From UBA9926 sp913064795 (lineage in GTDB: Bacteria; Pseudomonadota; Gammaproteobacteria; Pseudomonadales; Azotimanducaceae), in NCBI GenBank assembly GCA_045560765.1, contig JBJKZD010000009.1, positions 1,054,001 to 1,118,000 of the forward strand: DNA of 64,000 bases. The letters are read 5' to 3'. The position numbers and the translations under genes were made by a program. Shown one piece after another: positions 52,750 to 60,845 of the stretch; the stretch's first letter is position 1; each line of letters opens with the position of its first letter. The notes beneath the pieces were generated by a model. The model searched no databases and was not told where the DNA came from. It was given only the letters and a program-made list of their open reading frames with translations.

Positions 52750-54840
52750 ATGACCGACCTCAGCCGATACAGAAACATTGGTATCTTTGCCCATGTTGAC
52801 GCGGGCAAAACCACGACGACAGAGCGTATCCTCAATATCACCGGCAAGATTCACAAGATCGGTGAAGTACACGATGGCGCTGCAACCACAGATTTTATGG
52901 AGCAAGAGCAGGAGCGGGGGATCACCATTCAGTCCGCTGCAACAACCACCTTTTGGAAAGACCACCGGTTAAATATTATTGATACACCTGGACACGTTGA
53001 TTTCACGATTGAAGTCTATCGTTCGCTAAAGGTACTTGATGGCGGCGTTGGCGTATTTTGTGGATCAGGGGGCGTAGAGCCTCAGTCGGAAACCAACTGG
53101 CGTTATGCAAATGAATCAGAGGTCGCTCGAATCATTTTCGTGAACAAACTTGATCGTATGGGCGCGGACTTCTATCGCGTCGTGGATCAAGTAAGAAAAG
53201 TGCTCGCAGCGAATCCTCTCGTGATGACACTACCCATTGGAACAGAAGATGAGTTTAAGGGCGTTGTCGATGTGCTCACTCAAAAGGCCTATATCTGGGA
53301 CGATTCCGGGGACCCTCTTAACTATGAGGTGCTCGACGTGCCCGAGGACATGGTTGATTTGACCAACGAGTATCGTGAGAAGTTGATCGAGGCAGCCGTC
53401 GAGATGGATGAAGACTTGATGATGTCCTACCTTGAAGATGGTACTGAGCCCAGCATCGACGAACTCAAGCGTTGTATTCGGTTGGGGACCATCGGACTCA
53501 ACTTTTTCCCAACGTTTTGTGGCTCAGCCTTTAAAAATAAAGGTGTGCAAAACGTGCTGGATGCGGTTGTAGATTACCTACCGAATCCTACCGAAGTCGA
53601 TCCACAGGAAGAAATCGACTTAGAAGGGAACGCAACCGGCGGATTCGCCGAGGTTGATCCTACTAAACCTCTGCGATCACTCGCTTTTAAAATTATGGAT
53701 GACCGATTTGGCGCACTGACGTTTACACGGATCTATTCAGGCACGTTAAAGAAAGGCGATACAGTTCTTAACACCTACACGGGCAAGACAGAGCGGATCG
53801 GGCGCATTGTGGAGATGCACGCCGATGAGAGAATCGAGCGAGATTCAGCGCAAGCCGGGGATATTGTGGCTTTGATTGGCCTTAAGAATACCCAAACCGG
53901 TCACACCCTTGCGGATCAAAAAACGCCAGCGACATTGGAGCCCATGGTCTTCCCAGAGCCTGTCATTTACATCGCGATTGCGCCGAAAGACAAAGGCGGC
54001 GCGGAGAAAATGGGATTGGCGCTGTCCAAAATGATCCAGGAAGATCCTTCGTTTCACATGGAAACTGATCAGGAATCCGGCGAGACCATTATCAAAGGCA
54101 TGGGCGAGCTTCATCTCGATATTAAAGTGGATATCTTACGACGAACCCATGGCGTGGACGTCGTTGTAGGAAAACCGCTGGTGGCTTACCGTGAGTCGAT
54201 CACGCAGCGTGTTGAAGATACTTATACCCACAAGAAGCAAACCGGTGGATCGGGTCAATTTGCGAAGATTGATTACTCGGTTGAACCTGCAGAAACAGGG
54301 TCCGGTTACATTTTTGAATCAATTGTGACCGGCGGAAATGTTCCTCGCGAGTTCTGGCCAGCGGTAGAGAAAGGCTTTCGGGTTAGTCTCGAGGAAGGCC
54401 CTTTGGCTGGGTACCCGTGTTTAGATGTGAAGTTGACGTTGATTGATGGTGCGTTCCACGCGGTGGACTCGTCAGCGATTGCTTATGAACTCGCATCGAA
54501 GGCAGCGTATCGTCAAACCATGCCGAAAGCATCGCCGCAAATTATGGAACCGATCATGAAGATTGACGTGTTCACCCCAGAGGATCATGTCGGTGATGTG
54601 ATCGGCGATCTCAATCGTCGCCGAGGCATGATTCAAGGACAAGAACCTGGCGCGACAGGGGTTCGAGTTAAAGCCTCTGCGCCATTATCAGAGATGTTTG
54701 GTTATATCGGCGATCTCCGGACGATGACATCAGGTCGAGGTCAGTTCTCGATGGAGTTCAGTCATTATGACCCAACCCCGAGAAACGTCGCTGACGAAGT
54801 CATCAAAGAAGCGAGAGAGCGAAAGGCCGCAAAGGGTTAA
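52750..54840 (+). CDS. fusA: elongation factor G, second type (EF-G2)
   Basis: 696-residue translational GTPase: G1 AHVDAGKTTTTERI, G3 DTPGHVDFT, G4 VNKLDRMGADF, then domains II to V with the C-terminal MFGYIGDLRTMTSGRGQFSM. It matches, from memory, the pseudomonad FusA2 paralogue beginning MTDLSRYRNIGIFAHVDAG rather than str-operon EF-G, and it stands alone without rpsL, rpsG or tuf. A long AT-rich, repeat-bearing leader precedes it, and an 11-bp hairpin follows. Confidence 0.93.
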   Translation: MTDLSRYRNIGIFAHVDAGKTTTTERILNITGKIHKIGEVHDGAATTDFMEQEQERGITIQSAATTTFWKDHRLNIIDTPGHVDFTIEVYRSLKVLDGGVGVFCGSGGVEPQSETNWRYANESEVARIIFVNKLDRMGADFYRVVDQVRKVLAANPLVMTLPIGTEDEFKGVVDVLTQKAYIWDDSGDPLNYEVLDVPEDMVDLTNEYREKLIEAAVEMDEDLMMSYLEDGTEPSIDELKRCIRLGTIGLNFFPTFCGSAFKNKGVQNVLDAVVDYLPNPTEVDPQEEIDLEGNATGGFAEVDPTKPLRSLAFKIMDDRFGALTFTRIYSGTLKKGDTVLNTYTGKTERIGRIVEMHADERIERDSAQAGDIVALIGLKNTQTGHTLADQKTPATLEPMVFPEPVIYIAIAPKDKGGAEKMGLALSKMIQEDPSFHMETDQESGETIIKGMGELHLDIKVDILRRTHGVDVVVGKPLVAYRESITQRVEDTYTHKKQTGGSGQFAKIDYSVEPAETGSGYIFESIVTGGNVPREFWPAVEKGFRVSLEEGPLAGYPCLDVKLTLIDGAFHAVDSSAIAYELASKAAYRQTMPKASPQIMEPIMKIDVFTPEDHVGDVIGDLNRRRGMIQGQEPGATGVRVKASAPLSEMFGYIGDLRTMTSGRGQFSMEFSHYDPTPRNVADEVIKEARERKAAKG

Positions 54841-54850
54841 TCCTCTTCAG

Positions 54851-54884
54851 TGCCTGCTCTGGCCGGAGAGGCTCAGAGCAGGCA
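54851..54884 (+). terminator. hairpin after the EF-G2 gene
   Basis: Perfect 11-base inverted repeat TGCCTGCTCTG (54851-54861) and CAGAGCAGGCA (54874-54884), loop 12 bases, ten bases after the stop codon. No T-run follows, so it may be a terminator without a U-tract or an attenuator before the DUF1289 gene. Confidence 0.55.
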
Positions 54885-54908
54885 TGCGATCTTGAGGGAA
54901 AGAGAGGC

Positions 54909-55097
54909 GTGCTCATGCAGCCAGAAGGCGACCGTTTGCGGGTTGAATCTCCTTGCGTAAAAATCTGCGCGCTGACGGAGGGCGAGTGCCTCGGATGCGG
55001 TCGGAGGGTTGACGAGATCAAGGCGTGGCCATTCGCCTCTGATGCTGAGCGCCAAAGAATTCTTGACCGAATCAAGGTTGAGTTCCTATCTAGTTAG
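54909..55097 (+). CDS. DUF1289 family protein
   Basis: 62-residue protein. SPCVKICALTEGECLGCGR has the four cysteines (C-x3-C ... C-x2-C) of DUF1289, followed by EIKAWPFASDAERQRILDR with the conserved W and ER-x-x-I. The cysteines suggest metal or cluster binding. GTG 54909 and ATG 54915 are both possible starts. Family function is unknown. Confidence 0.8.
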   Translation: MLMQPEGDRLRVESPCVKICALTEGECLGCGRRVDEIKAWPFASDAERQRILDRIKVEFLSS

Positions 55098-55116
55098 CAG
55101 CCGGTTGACGCCAAAG

Positions 55117-55221
55117 CCCCTTAAGCGACAGCCCTTCAATCCATAGTGCTGCAATCCATAGCGCTGCAATCCATAGCGCTGCAATCCATAGCGCTGCAAT
55201 CCACAGCTCCTCAAGCGAGTG
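55117..55221. repeat. 15-nt tandem array (cgctgcaatccatag)
   Basis: Seven consecutive 15-base units: CCCCTTAAGCGACAG, CCCTTCAATCCATAG, TGCTGCAATCCATAG, CGCTGCAATCCATAG twice, CGCTGCAATCCACAG, CTCCTCAAGCGAGTG. The four central copies are near identical. Located between the DUF1289 stop and the 3' end of the convergent dehydrogenase gene. The AGCGCT core is shared with the 47.3-kb array. Confidence 0.85.
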
Positions 55222-55305
55222 CGGGAATTAATCGCGGGAAATCAGAATCGAGAAGGCCTAACCTGGAGGGCAACGTCAGCCAGGGCTGCGGTCTGCAGGC
55301 ATGGG

Positions 55306-56313
55306 TTATCTTTGAAATGTCAGCATGTCCTGATTGACACAATTTTCTAGGCGTCCAGTCGTGATGTACTTGGCTGCGGTTTGTGCCGAAAAGCTCCGAA
55401 TATCAAACATGCTCTGAGGCGTAAAAAATGCCGAATGGGGTGTAATGAGGAGTCGATGTTTGATCCAGTCAGCCTCTTCTTGCCAAGCCTTGATCAGCGG
55501 TTTTTCTAAATTAGCGGGCTCTTCTGGGAGCACATCGAGCCCTGCTGCCAGTACTCGATCCGCCCTCATGGCATCATACAGCGCATCGATGTCGACGATT
55601 GGGCCTCGGGCAGTGTTGATTAAAACGAGCCCCGGTTTTGCATGATTTAAGACAGTGCGATCAATGAGTTTTTCGGTCTCTTTATTCAAGGGTAAGTGGA
55701 GAGTGACGATGTCGCACTGGCTGAACAGTGATTCAAGAGAATCGACGCGGCGGATCCCTAGAGCAATGTCGGACCCATTGGGTTTGAAAGGATCATAGAA
55801 TAGAACATTCGTATCAAATGCTTTAAGACGCAGTGCTGCAGCGGTCCCGATGCGTCCCAGCCCAACAATGCCGACGGTGCAGTCAGCCAGTCTCTGCCCA
55901 AAGGGATTGAGCGCCGGTCGCCAATTTTTTCGAGGATCATCACGTAATGATTGATCGTGAAAAGAGATGCTCTTGGTAAGCGTTAACATCAGTGCTAAAG
56001 CATGATCGGCGACTTCACGAGTGCCGTAGTTGGGAGTGTTACAGACCGGAATTCCTAAATCAGCCCATGCCTGCAAATCTATCTCGTCAAAACCGACCGC
56101 AGGTTTGACGTAGATCCGACAACGGGTGAGTTTTTCCATATAGGCTGATGGCACGGGCGGTCCTAAAATCGCATCGCATTCAGACCAGAGCTGCTCTGGA
56201 ACCTCGGAGGGATGTTTGAAGAAGTGGGGTTCAATATTTGAATCAGACAACCCATAGAGCTCTGGCGCGAAGTCATCCTGCCAGCGAATCATAGGCCATA
56301 AAAAGTGATGCAT
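55306..56313 (-). CDS. D-isomer-specific 2-hydroxyacid dehydrogenase
   Basis: 335-residue NAD(P)-dependent oxidoreductase. The nucleotide-binding motif is VGIVGLGRIGTAAALRLKAF, and the catalytic residues are an Arg in INTARGPIVD, a Glu in LDVLPEEPAN and a His in LLITPHSAF. VADHALALMLTLTK is the typical C-terminal-binding/PGDH segment. The family acts on glycerate, lactate, glyoxylate or similar hydroxyacids; the substrate is not specified. Confidence 0.9.
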   Translation of the reverse strand: MHHFLWPMIRWQDDFAPELYGLSDSNIEPHFFKHPSEVPEQLWSECDAILGPPVPSAYMEKLTRCRIYVKPAVGFDEIDLQAWADLGIPVCNTPNYGTREVADHALALMLTLTKSISFHDQSLRDDPRKNWRPALNPFGQRLADCTVGIVGLGRIGTAAALRLKAFDTNVLFYDPFKPNGSDIALGIRRVDSLESLFSQCDIVTLHLPLNKETEKLIDRTVLNHAKPGLVLINTARGPIVDIDALYDAMRADRVLAAGLDVLPEEPANLEKPLIKAWQEEADWIKHRLLITPHSAFFTPQSMFDIRSFSAQTAAKYITTGRLENCVNQDMLTFQR

Positions 56314-56778
56314 CGGCTATTCCTAGAGCGGTTAGTTTGAGGGTCACTTTGACAATATAGCATAGCCGATGTAGGCAAGGTGTCGCTGCACACGATCTGG
56401 CCTGCGCCCCGAAGGAAATCTGTACAGAGTCCTTCATCTCCGAGTCTAATGTCTTTCTGGTTTAGGATTGCCTAGAGGGTCGAGGGCGATTCCCGCCAAT
56501 GACCGCATCGTTTTTATGGATTGAGCAAGGCAAAAAAATTTTCAATTTAAGATAACAAAAAAGTGCGTCTGTGCGCAATATTGTTTTGGGTCAAGGAAAA
56601 GCGTAGTTTAATGTCCAAGGTGGGCGTAGAATTTGTTTTCGTCGTCCAGGGGGCGGTTGAACAACCTCAGCCAATTCAGATAATGCTTGGCGCTGGGGTT
56701 GCACAAAATGTGGTGAAGACAAAATGTTGCGAGGAGAAGAGGGCGCGAAGGGAGGTTGTCCCAAGGAAGCCTTAAGTA
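56314..56778. other. spacer before the AraC-type regulator
   Basis: 465 bases between the divergently transcribed dehydrogenase and regulator genes. I see no gene. The last 230 bases have A-rich tracts, for example around 56530-56560. A TTGACA-like hexamer occurs near 56348, but it has no clear -10 partner. Regulator and dehydrogenase promoters must lie here. Confidence 0.5.
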
Positions 56779-57747
56779 ATGCGTAAAGAGTTTAACAACA
56801 TTGGCGAATGGTATTTTGGCCCCTCGGTCATTGCTTTGGGCGCTTTTGCCAAGAATCAGGGCATGACCCCGAAATGGTATGACCGTTTGGCGAACCAACC
56901 CCTTATTCGAGAGGTGCCTGAGATCGTTCAGTCCACCGATCTCGATCGTTTGTACAAAAACCTTCGAAAAAATTTATCACCTGCAGATTTTGGGCGAATG
57001 TGGGGAAAAACTGCCTTTCAGAATGCGCCGTCAATCTGGACACTCAGTGCAGGTTCCACGTCCTTTGAAGATATTTTATCGATGGGCGCGCAGTTGAGCT
57101 TGTTGGATTCCAATGGTTATGTGGTCGGTTTGAGAGCTACGAATACATCGGTCCGAGTGAATTTTTACCCGCTGTTACCACTGCCTCACTGGCAGCATTT
57201 AATGCTTGTGCAACAGCTCGCCCTGGGATTTCCATTTCTTGTTGGTGACAAAGACCTGGTTCAGCGCACTGTGGTTGCGGGTGAAGTTGTACCGTTGAAG
57301 ACCCTTAAATCTTTTGAGCCAGACCCTGGAGCGTCCTCGTTGTATGCTTCACAGGTTGTGTTCAGGCGGGCTTCGCTGAACCATCAGAATCCCGTGGCCA
57401 GTCAAAGCTGGGCTCTGATTACAAAATCAATTGTCGACCCATTGATTGGCATGCGTTTTCGCAGCCAGCCCTCTTCATACCGCGTTTCTCGAGCGCTAAT
57501 AGAGTCATACCTTAGGGGCGGTCGACTGGATATGGTCTCTGTTGCTGAGTCACTCCATACAGAAAAGTCCACGCTTCGGCGGCATTTAAAATCTGAACAG
57601 AGCTCGTTCTCGAAGATCCTAGCGCAGTTTAGGGTTCAGGAGGCGAAACTGAGGCTGCTGGTTGGAGGTGATCTCTCTAAGATAAGCCATGATCTTGGTT
57701 ACGAGGCGCCCATGTCCCTACAGCGGCTTATCCGGCAGTTCGGTTAG
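56779..57747 (+). CDS. AraC-family regulator with a shortened C-terminus
   Basis: 322 residues: an N-terminal effector region of about 200 residues similar to the OruR/ArgR-type AraC branch, then two helix-turn-helix segments (VSVAESLHTEKSTLRRHLKS and ISHDLGYEAPMSLQRLI as motifs). The frame stops after RQFG. Typical members continue with about 7-10 more residues (usually G-x-S-P-x-x-Y-R). The loss is small and may not abolish DNA binding. AAGGA lies 11 bases before the start. Target genes are unknown; the acylating aldehyde dehydrogenase is convergent downstream. Confidence 0.8.
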   Translation: MRKEFNNIGEWYFGPSVIALGAFAKNQGMTPKWYDRLANQPLIREVPEIVQSTDLDRLYKNLRKNLSPADFGRMWGKTAFQNAPSIWTLSAGSTSFEDILSMGAQLSLLDSNGYVVGLRATNTSVRVNFYPLLPLPHWQHLMLVQQLALGFPFLVGDKDLVQRTVVAGEVVPLKTLKSFEPDPGASSLYASQVVFRRASLNHQNPVASQSWALITKSIVDPLIGMRFRSQPSSYRVSRALIESYLRGGRLDMVSVAESLHTEKSTLRRHLKSEQSSFSKILAQFRVQEAKLRLLVGGDLSKISHDLGYEAPMSLQRLIRQFG

Positions 57748-57864
57748 GGCGAGTCTATGTATCGCGGGGTCTAGGAGCTCTGACCACAGCAGGAAGCCGC
57801 GGACAGGTCCTTCAAGTCAAAGTAATTAGCCGAAGGCGCTTTGGGTGCCTTCAGCCAAGGGTGA

Positions 57865-59286
57865 TTAGCCGAGTTTCGTCATCACGTCGCCGAACAAGAC
57901 CTCATCAGAAACCAGCTCCTTTGGCTGGGTTAACGGCTTAGAGATCCACGTTTCATTGATGAGATCACGCCACGAGATATTGTTGTTTGTGCCATTACCG
58001 CCCCACGAGCCGCAGCCCAAAGAAAAGGTTTGACGCATGCCGTTCCAAAGATTGCCACTGTTTGAGGCCGCTTGGGGTTGATTCACCATGACCCGCGATG
58101 TGCGTGTCGCGTCGGCCAACTTCATAATGTTGTCATCGCTATTCGAGTAAATGCCGCAGGAGTGTCCCTGGCCTTGATAGCTTTGAATGTTGTTGGTCAG
58201 TGCAATCGCATGGTCGATATCATTGGCGCGATAAAGGGCCATGACTACGGAGAGTTTTTCTCCCGAGAAAGGGAAGTCTGCGCCCCAGCCTTCTTCGATG
58301 ACAATGTAAAATTCGGTATCCCCAGGTACGGTGAGCCCCGCCATATCCGCAATTTTTTGCGCGGGTTGTGCAACGATTGCGGTATTTAAGTGACCGGCTT
58401 CATCCCAGATGGTGTTTCGAAGCTTTTCTTTTTCTTCGCTATTACACAGATAACCGCCCTTTGCTTTGAGTCTCTCAAGCATTGGCTCGTAGATCGCATC
58501 AACAAGAATGACCGAGTTGTCTGATGAGCAGGAGGCCGCAAGATCTAAAGTCTTGGACAAGTGGATTTTTGTTGCCGCATCATCGAGATCAGCGGTGTCA
58601 TCCACGGTGATGACGGCATTGCCCACGCCGACGCCCAAAGCCGGCGTTCCGCTCGAATAAGCGGCCGTCACCATGGCGCCGCCGCCCGTCGCTAACACGC
58701 GGTCACATTGTTGCATCAGTTCGTTGGTGGTCTCGAGGCTAGGGATTTCAATTGCGATCACGAGATCAGCAGGTGCGCCCATTTGCTCGATGGCAGCCCG
58801 CATCAAATCGCAGATCTTTTTGTTGGTTAGTTTTGCGCGGGGGTGCGGCGCAACAATGATGGAGTTTCTGCCTTTCACAGCGTGAATGGCTTTTATCACT
58901 GGAGTTGCCTCTGGGTTAGTCGACGGAGCAAGTGCTCCAATCACTCCCATTGGCTTGGCAATTTTAACAATATTACGCTCAAGATCTTCTTCCAGGACAC
59001 CTACAGATTTGTCATCGATAATATCCATCAGTGTTGCGCGGGTTTTGCGCTGGATTTTAAGAAATTTACCGTCGTAGTTGCCGAGTTGCGTTTCATCAAC
59101 CGTGAATTGCGCGATCTCTTCGGCAACACCAGGCTTGGCGACCGCCCAAACCATCGCGCGGATCAAATCATCGACTTGTGCTTGGGTGTAGTGTTCAATT
59201 TGCTGCTGAGCGGCGCGAGACCTTTGGACCAGTTGGGCAATTTCTTCTGCGGGCGTAGGGCTATGAGTGTTGGCACTGTCTGACAT
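57865..59286 (-). CDS. acylating aldehyde dehydrogenase (SauS/EutE-like)
   Basis: 473-residue CoA-dependent aldehyde dehydrogenase. Catalytic Cys in LAASCSSDNSVILV, NAD-binding APSTNPEATPV, and GAMVTAAYSSGTPALGVG; the C-terminal SWGGNGTNNNISWRDL is shared with acetaldehyde, sulfoacetaldehyde and succinic-semialdehyde acylating enzymes. From memory it is closest to sulfoacetaldehyde dehydrogenase (SauS), but substrate needs testing. ATG 59286 with GGAG eight bases upstream. No sulfonate genes are in the window. Confidence 0.85.
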   Translation of the reverse strand: MSDSANTHSPTPAEEIAQLVQRSRAAQQQIEHYTQAQVDDLIRAMVWAVAKPGVAEEIAQFTVDETQLGNYDGKFLKIQRKTRATLMDIIDDKSVGVLEEDLERNIVKIAKPMGVIGALAPSTNPEATPVIKAIHAVKGRNSIIVAPHPRAKLTNKKICDLMRAAIEQMGAPADLVIAIEIPSLETTNELMQQCDRVLATGGGAMVTAAYSSGTPALGVGVGNAVITVDDTADLDDAATKIHLSKTLDLAASCSSDNSVILVDAIYEPMLERLKAKGGYLCNSEEKEKLRNTIWDEAGHLNTAIVAQPAQKIADMAGLTVPGDTEFYIVIEEGWGADFPFSGEKLSVVMALYRANDIDHAIALTNNIQSYQGQGHSCGIYSNSDDNIMKLADATRTSRVMVNQPQAASNSGNLWNGMRQTFSLGCGSWGGNGTNNNISWRDLINETWISKPLTQPKELVSDEVLFGDVMTKLG

Positions 59287-59499
59287 CAAGGATCTCCGAG
59301 CACGATAAATGTAGGTAGGGATCCGATTCTACACTGAGTGCTGCAAGCCGCCAAGGCGCATGCCATTTCAATGATTTAAAGGTTTTTTTAGTGGGGTTGT
59401 CGTACTATGGGTTAGAGCTCGTCACAAGGCTGTGATCGCTTGATAGATCGCTCGAGAGCGGTTAAAACGTAGTCGAAAGCTAAGCATGGCAGGGGTTGT

Positions 59500-59628
59500 A
59501 TGAACGATTTGAGCGGCGTTGTTGGCGCAATCATTGTTGTTGGGTTGATCATTATCATCTCTGTGGTTAGCGCTCGCAGAAGGCAGTCTAAAGCCGAGGT
59601 AGGCGAGCAACAGAGCGATGTCTCTTAG
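59500..59628 (+). CDS. 42-residue single-pass membrane protein
   Basis: ATG 59500 to TAG 59628 with AGGGGT five bases upstream. About 20 consecutive hydrophobic residues (VVGAIIVVGLIIIISVV) form one membrane span, followed by the positive patch SARRRQSKAE, which predicts the C-terminus inside the cytosol. No homologue is recognised. It is intergenic between the aldehyde dehydrogenase (divergent) and the TetR remnant. Confidence 0.55.
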   Translation: MNDLSGVVGAIIVVGLIIIISVVSARRRQSKAEVGEQQSDVS

Positions 59629-59644
59629 AGTACAAGATTAGGGT

Positions 59645-60031
59645 CTAGGTGCTCAATTCTGTCTCGCTGGGCTGTTGCGCGAGGGTTGCGTCCAGGGTTT
59701 GAGGCACCAGTTTCTTGATCTCTCCACGACTCATGGTTTCGAAACGAATCAGCTCTTTGTACCAGACGGCGCCGTAAAGTGCATCGATTGCCAGATCAAT
59801 GTTAAAACTTTCCGGAAAAACGGCGTTTCGCTGCGCTTGCTGAAGAGTCTCGCTAATCGGTTTGACGCGCGGGGCATAGACCACTTCTTCCATGCGCTGG
59901 TAAAGATTCGGGTTCCCGTGCGCCTCGGCCAGTGCACAGATAGCGGCCTGGCGACAATCTGTTCCAACACTAGTGCTGAGAGCATCTCGTCTATGGAGAT
60001 CATTGCTTCCGCAAATTTCATAGAAGAGGAG
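59645..60031 (-). pseudogene. TetR-family regulator remnant (C-terminal domain only)
   Basis: The open frame upstream of TAG 59645 extends to 60031, where an in-frame TGA ends it. Its latter half has NPNLYQRMEEVVYAPRV and LAIDALYGAVWYKELIRF, the pattern of a TetR C-terminal ligand domain. The N-terminal helix-turn-helix is absent in all three upstream frames, so the gene appears truncated. It may be a decayed gene. Confidence 0.55.
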
Positions 60032-60143
60032 TCAGAAACAGTAGATGATGGGGAACAAGTTCGGGTCATCGTATAGATGTCTCTTCATAAACGGGAACAA
60101 CCTAGCTTTCAGCAATGGGTGCTGGAGGCTTGGAGCCGTGTGG

Positions 60144-60192
60144 CGGCCAGTGGTAGTGTCGCAAGGGCTAGAGTGAAGATAGATAGGCCGTA
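60144..60192. repeat. direct repeat copy 1 flanking the zinc-ribbon gene
   Basis: About 49 bases; the first 37 (starting CGGCCAGTGGTAGTGTCG) are identical to 60590-60626, and the next 12-13 match with four differences. The offset between copies is 446 bases. Confidence 0.85.
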
Positions 60193-60240
60193 GAATAGGC
60201 TCTGAGAGGCCCGTGGAAGCCTTCGTTCTTCGGTCAAAAC

Positions 60241-60522
60241 TTACTCTCCTCCGCCACCGTCACCGCCACTAATAATTAAAGGCATCAGCCTCCATTCATA
60301 TCGGCAAGCTTTGCATCTCACGACATCACCCCATTCTGAATCTATTCGTTTCCACGTACCATCACTTACATGTTGGTCATGTTTCAGAAGAACTTGTGGG
60401 CGCGAAGTGTCGCCACATTTAGGGCAACTGTTTCGTTCACGGAGATATCGTATGACCCAAATGACTGCCCCAAAGGCAAGCAAAGAGATTATTAGACCCC
60501 CTATTGCCTCGCCATTCATCAT
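60241..60522 (-). CDS. small membrane-anchored zinc-ribbon protein
   Basis: 93 residues: N-terminal membrane span (IGGLIISLLAFGAVIWVI), positive cytoplasmic RYLRERN, then two C-x-x-C pairs (CPKC and CKAC) of a zinc ribbon and a glycine-rich acidic tail. ATG 60522 has AAGGA six bases upstream. Its base composition is slightly more A/T-rich than its neighbours, and the gene sits exactly between the two 49-bp direct repeats, as if it had been inserted as a unit. Function unknown. Confidence 0.6.
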   Translation of the reverse strand: MMNGEAIGGLIISLLAFGAVIWVIRYLRERNSCPKCGDTSRPQVLLKHDQHVSDGTWKRIDSEWGDVVRCKACRYEWRLMPLIISGGDGGGGE

Positions 60523-60589
60523 GCGAAATCCTTAATTTCCACAGTGGCTTGAGTATCGCACATTGGAGCTTTCTCAGACAAAAGCGTCA

Positions 60590-60638
60590 CGGCCAGTGGT
60601 AGTGTCGCAAGGGCTAGAGTGAAGATGGATAAGCTGTA
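60590..60638. repeat. direct repeat copy 2 flanking the zinc-ribbon gene
   Basis: Second copy of the repeat at 60144-60192, about 68 bases upstream of the zinc-ribbon gene start (read on its strand) and 100 bases before the tRNA-Pro 3' end. Confidence 0.85.
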
Positions 60639-60739
60639 ACAAAAACTCCCCATTGTTAGCCTAGTGTTACCCATGAAAGCTTAGGGTTGGGCGGAGAAGT
60701 CTAAATATTTTATAAAGTAATGATATTGAAACAGTTATT

Positions 60740-60816
60740 TGGTCGGGATGGCGAGATTTGAACTCACGACCCCTGCCTCCCGAAGACAGTGCTCTACCAG
60801 GCTGAGCTACACCCCG
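60740..60816 (-). tRNA. tRNA-Pro (anticodon CGG)
   Basis: 77 bases with encoded CCA. Acceptor arm CGGGGTG/CATCCCG (one G-T pair), D-arm region GTAGCTCAGCCTGGTAGAGC, anticodon stem CTGTC/GGCAG with loop TTCGGGA giving anticodon CGG, and a T-arm with TTCAAAT. Reads CCG codons. Confidence 0.95.
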
Positions 60817-60845
60817 ACTGAATTTGGACTAAGAGCCTGCTCGTA

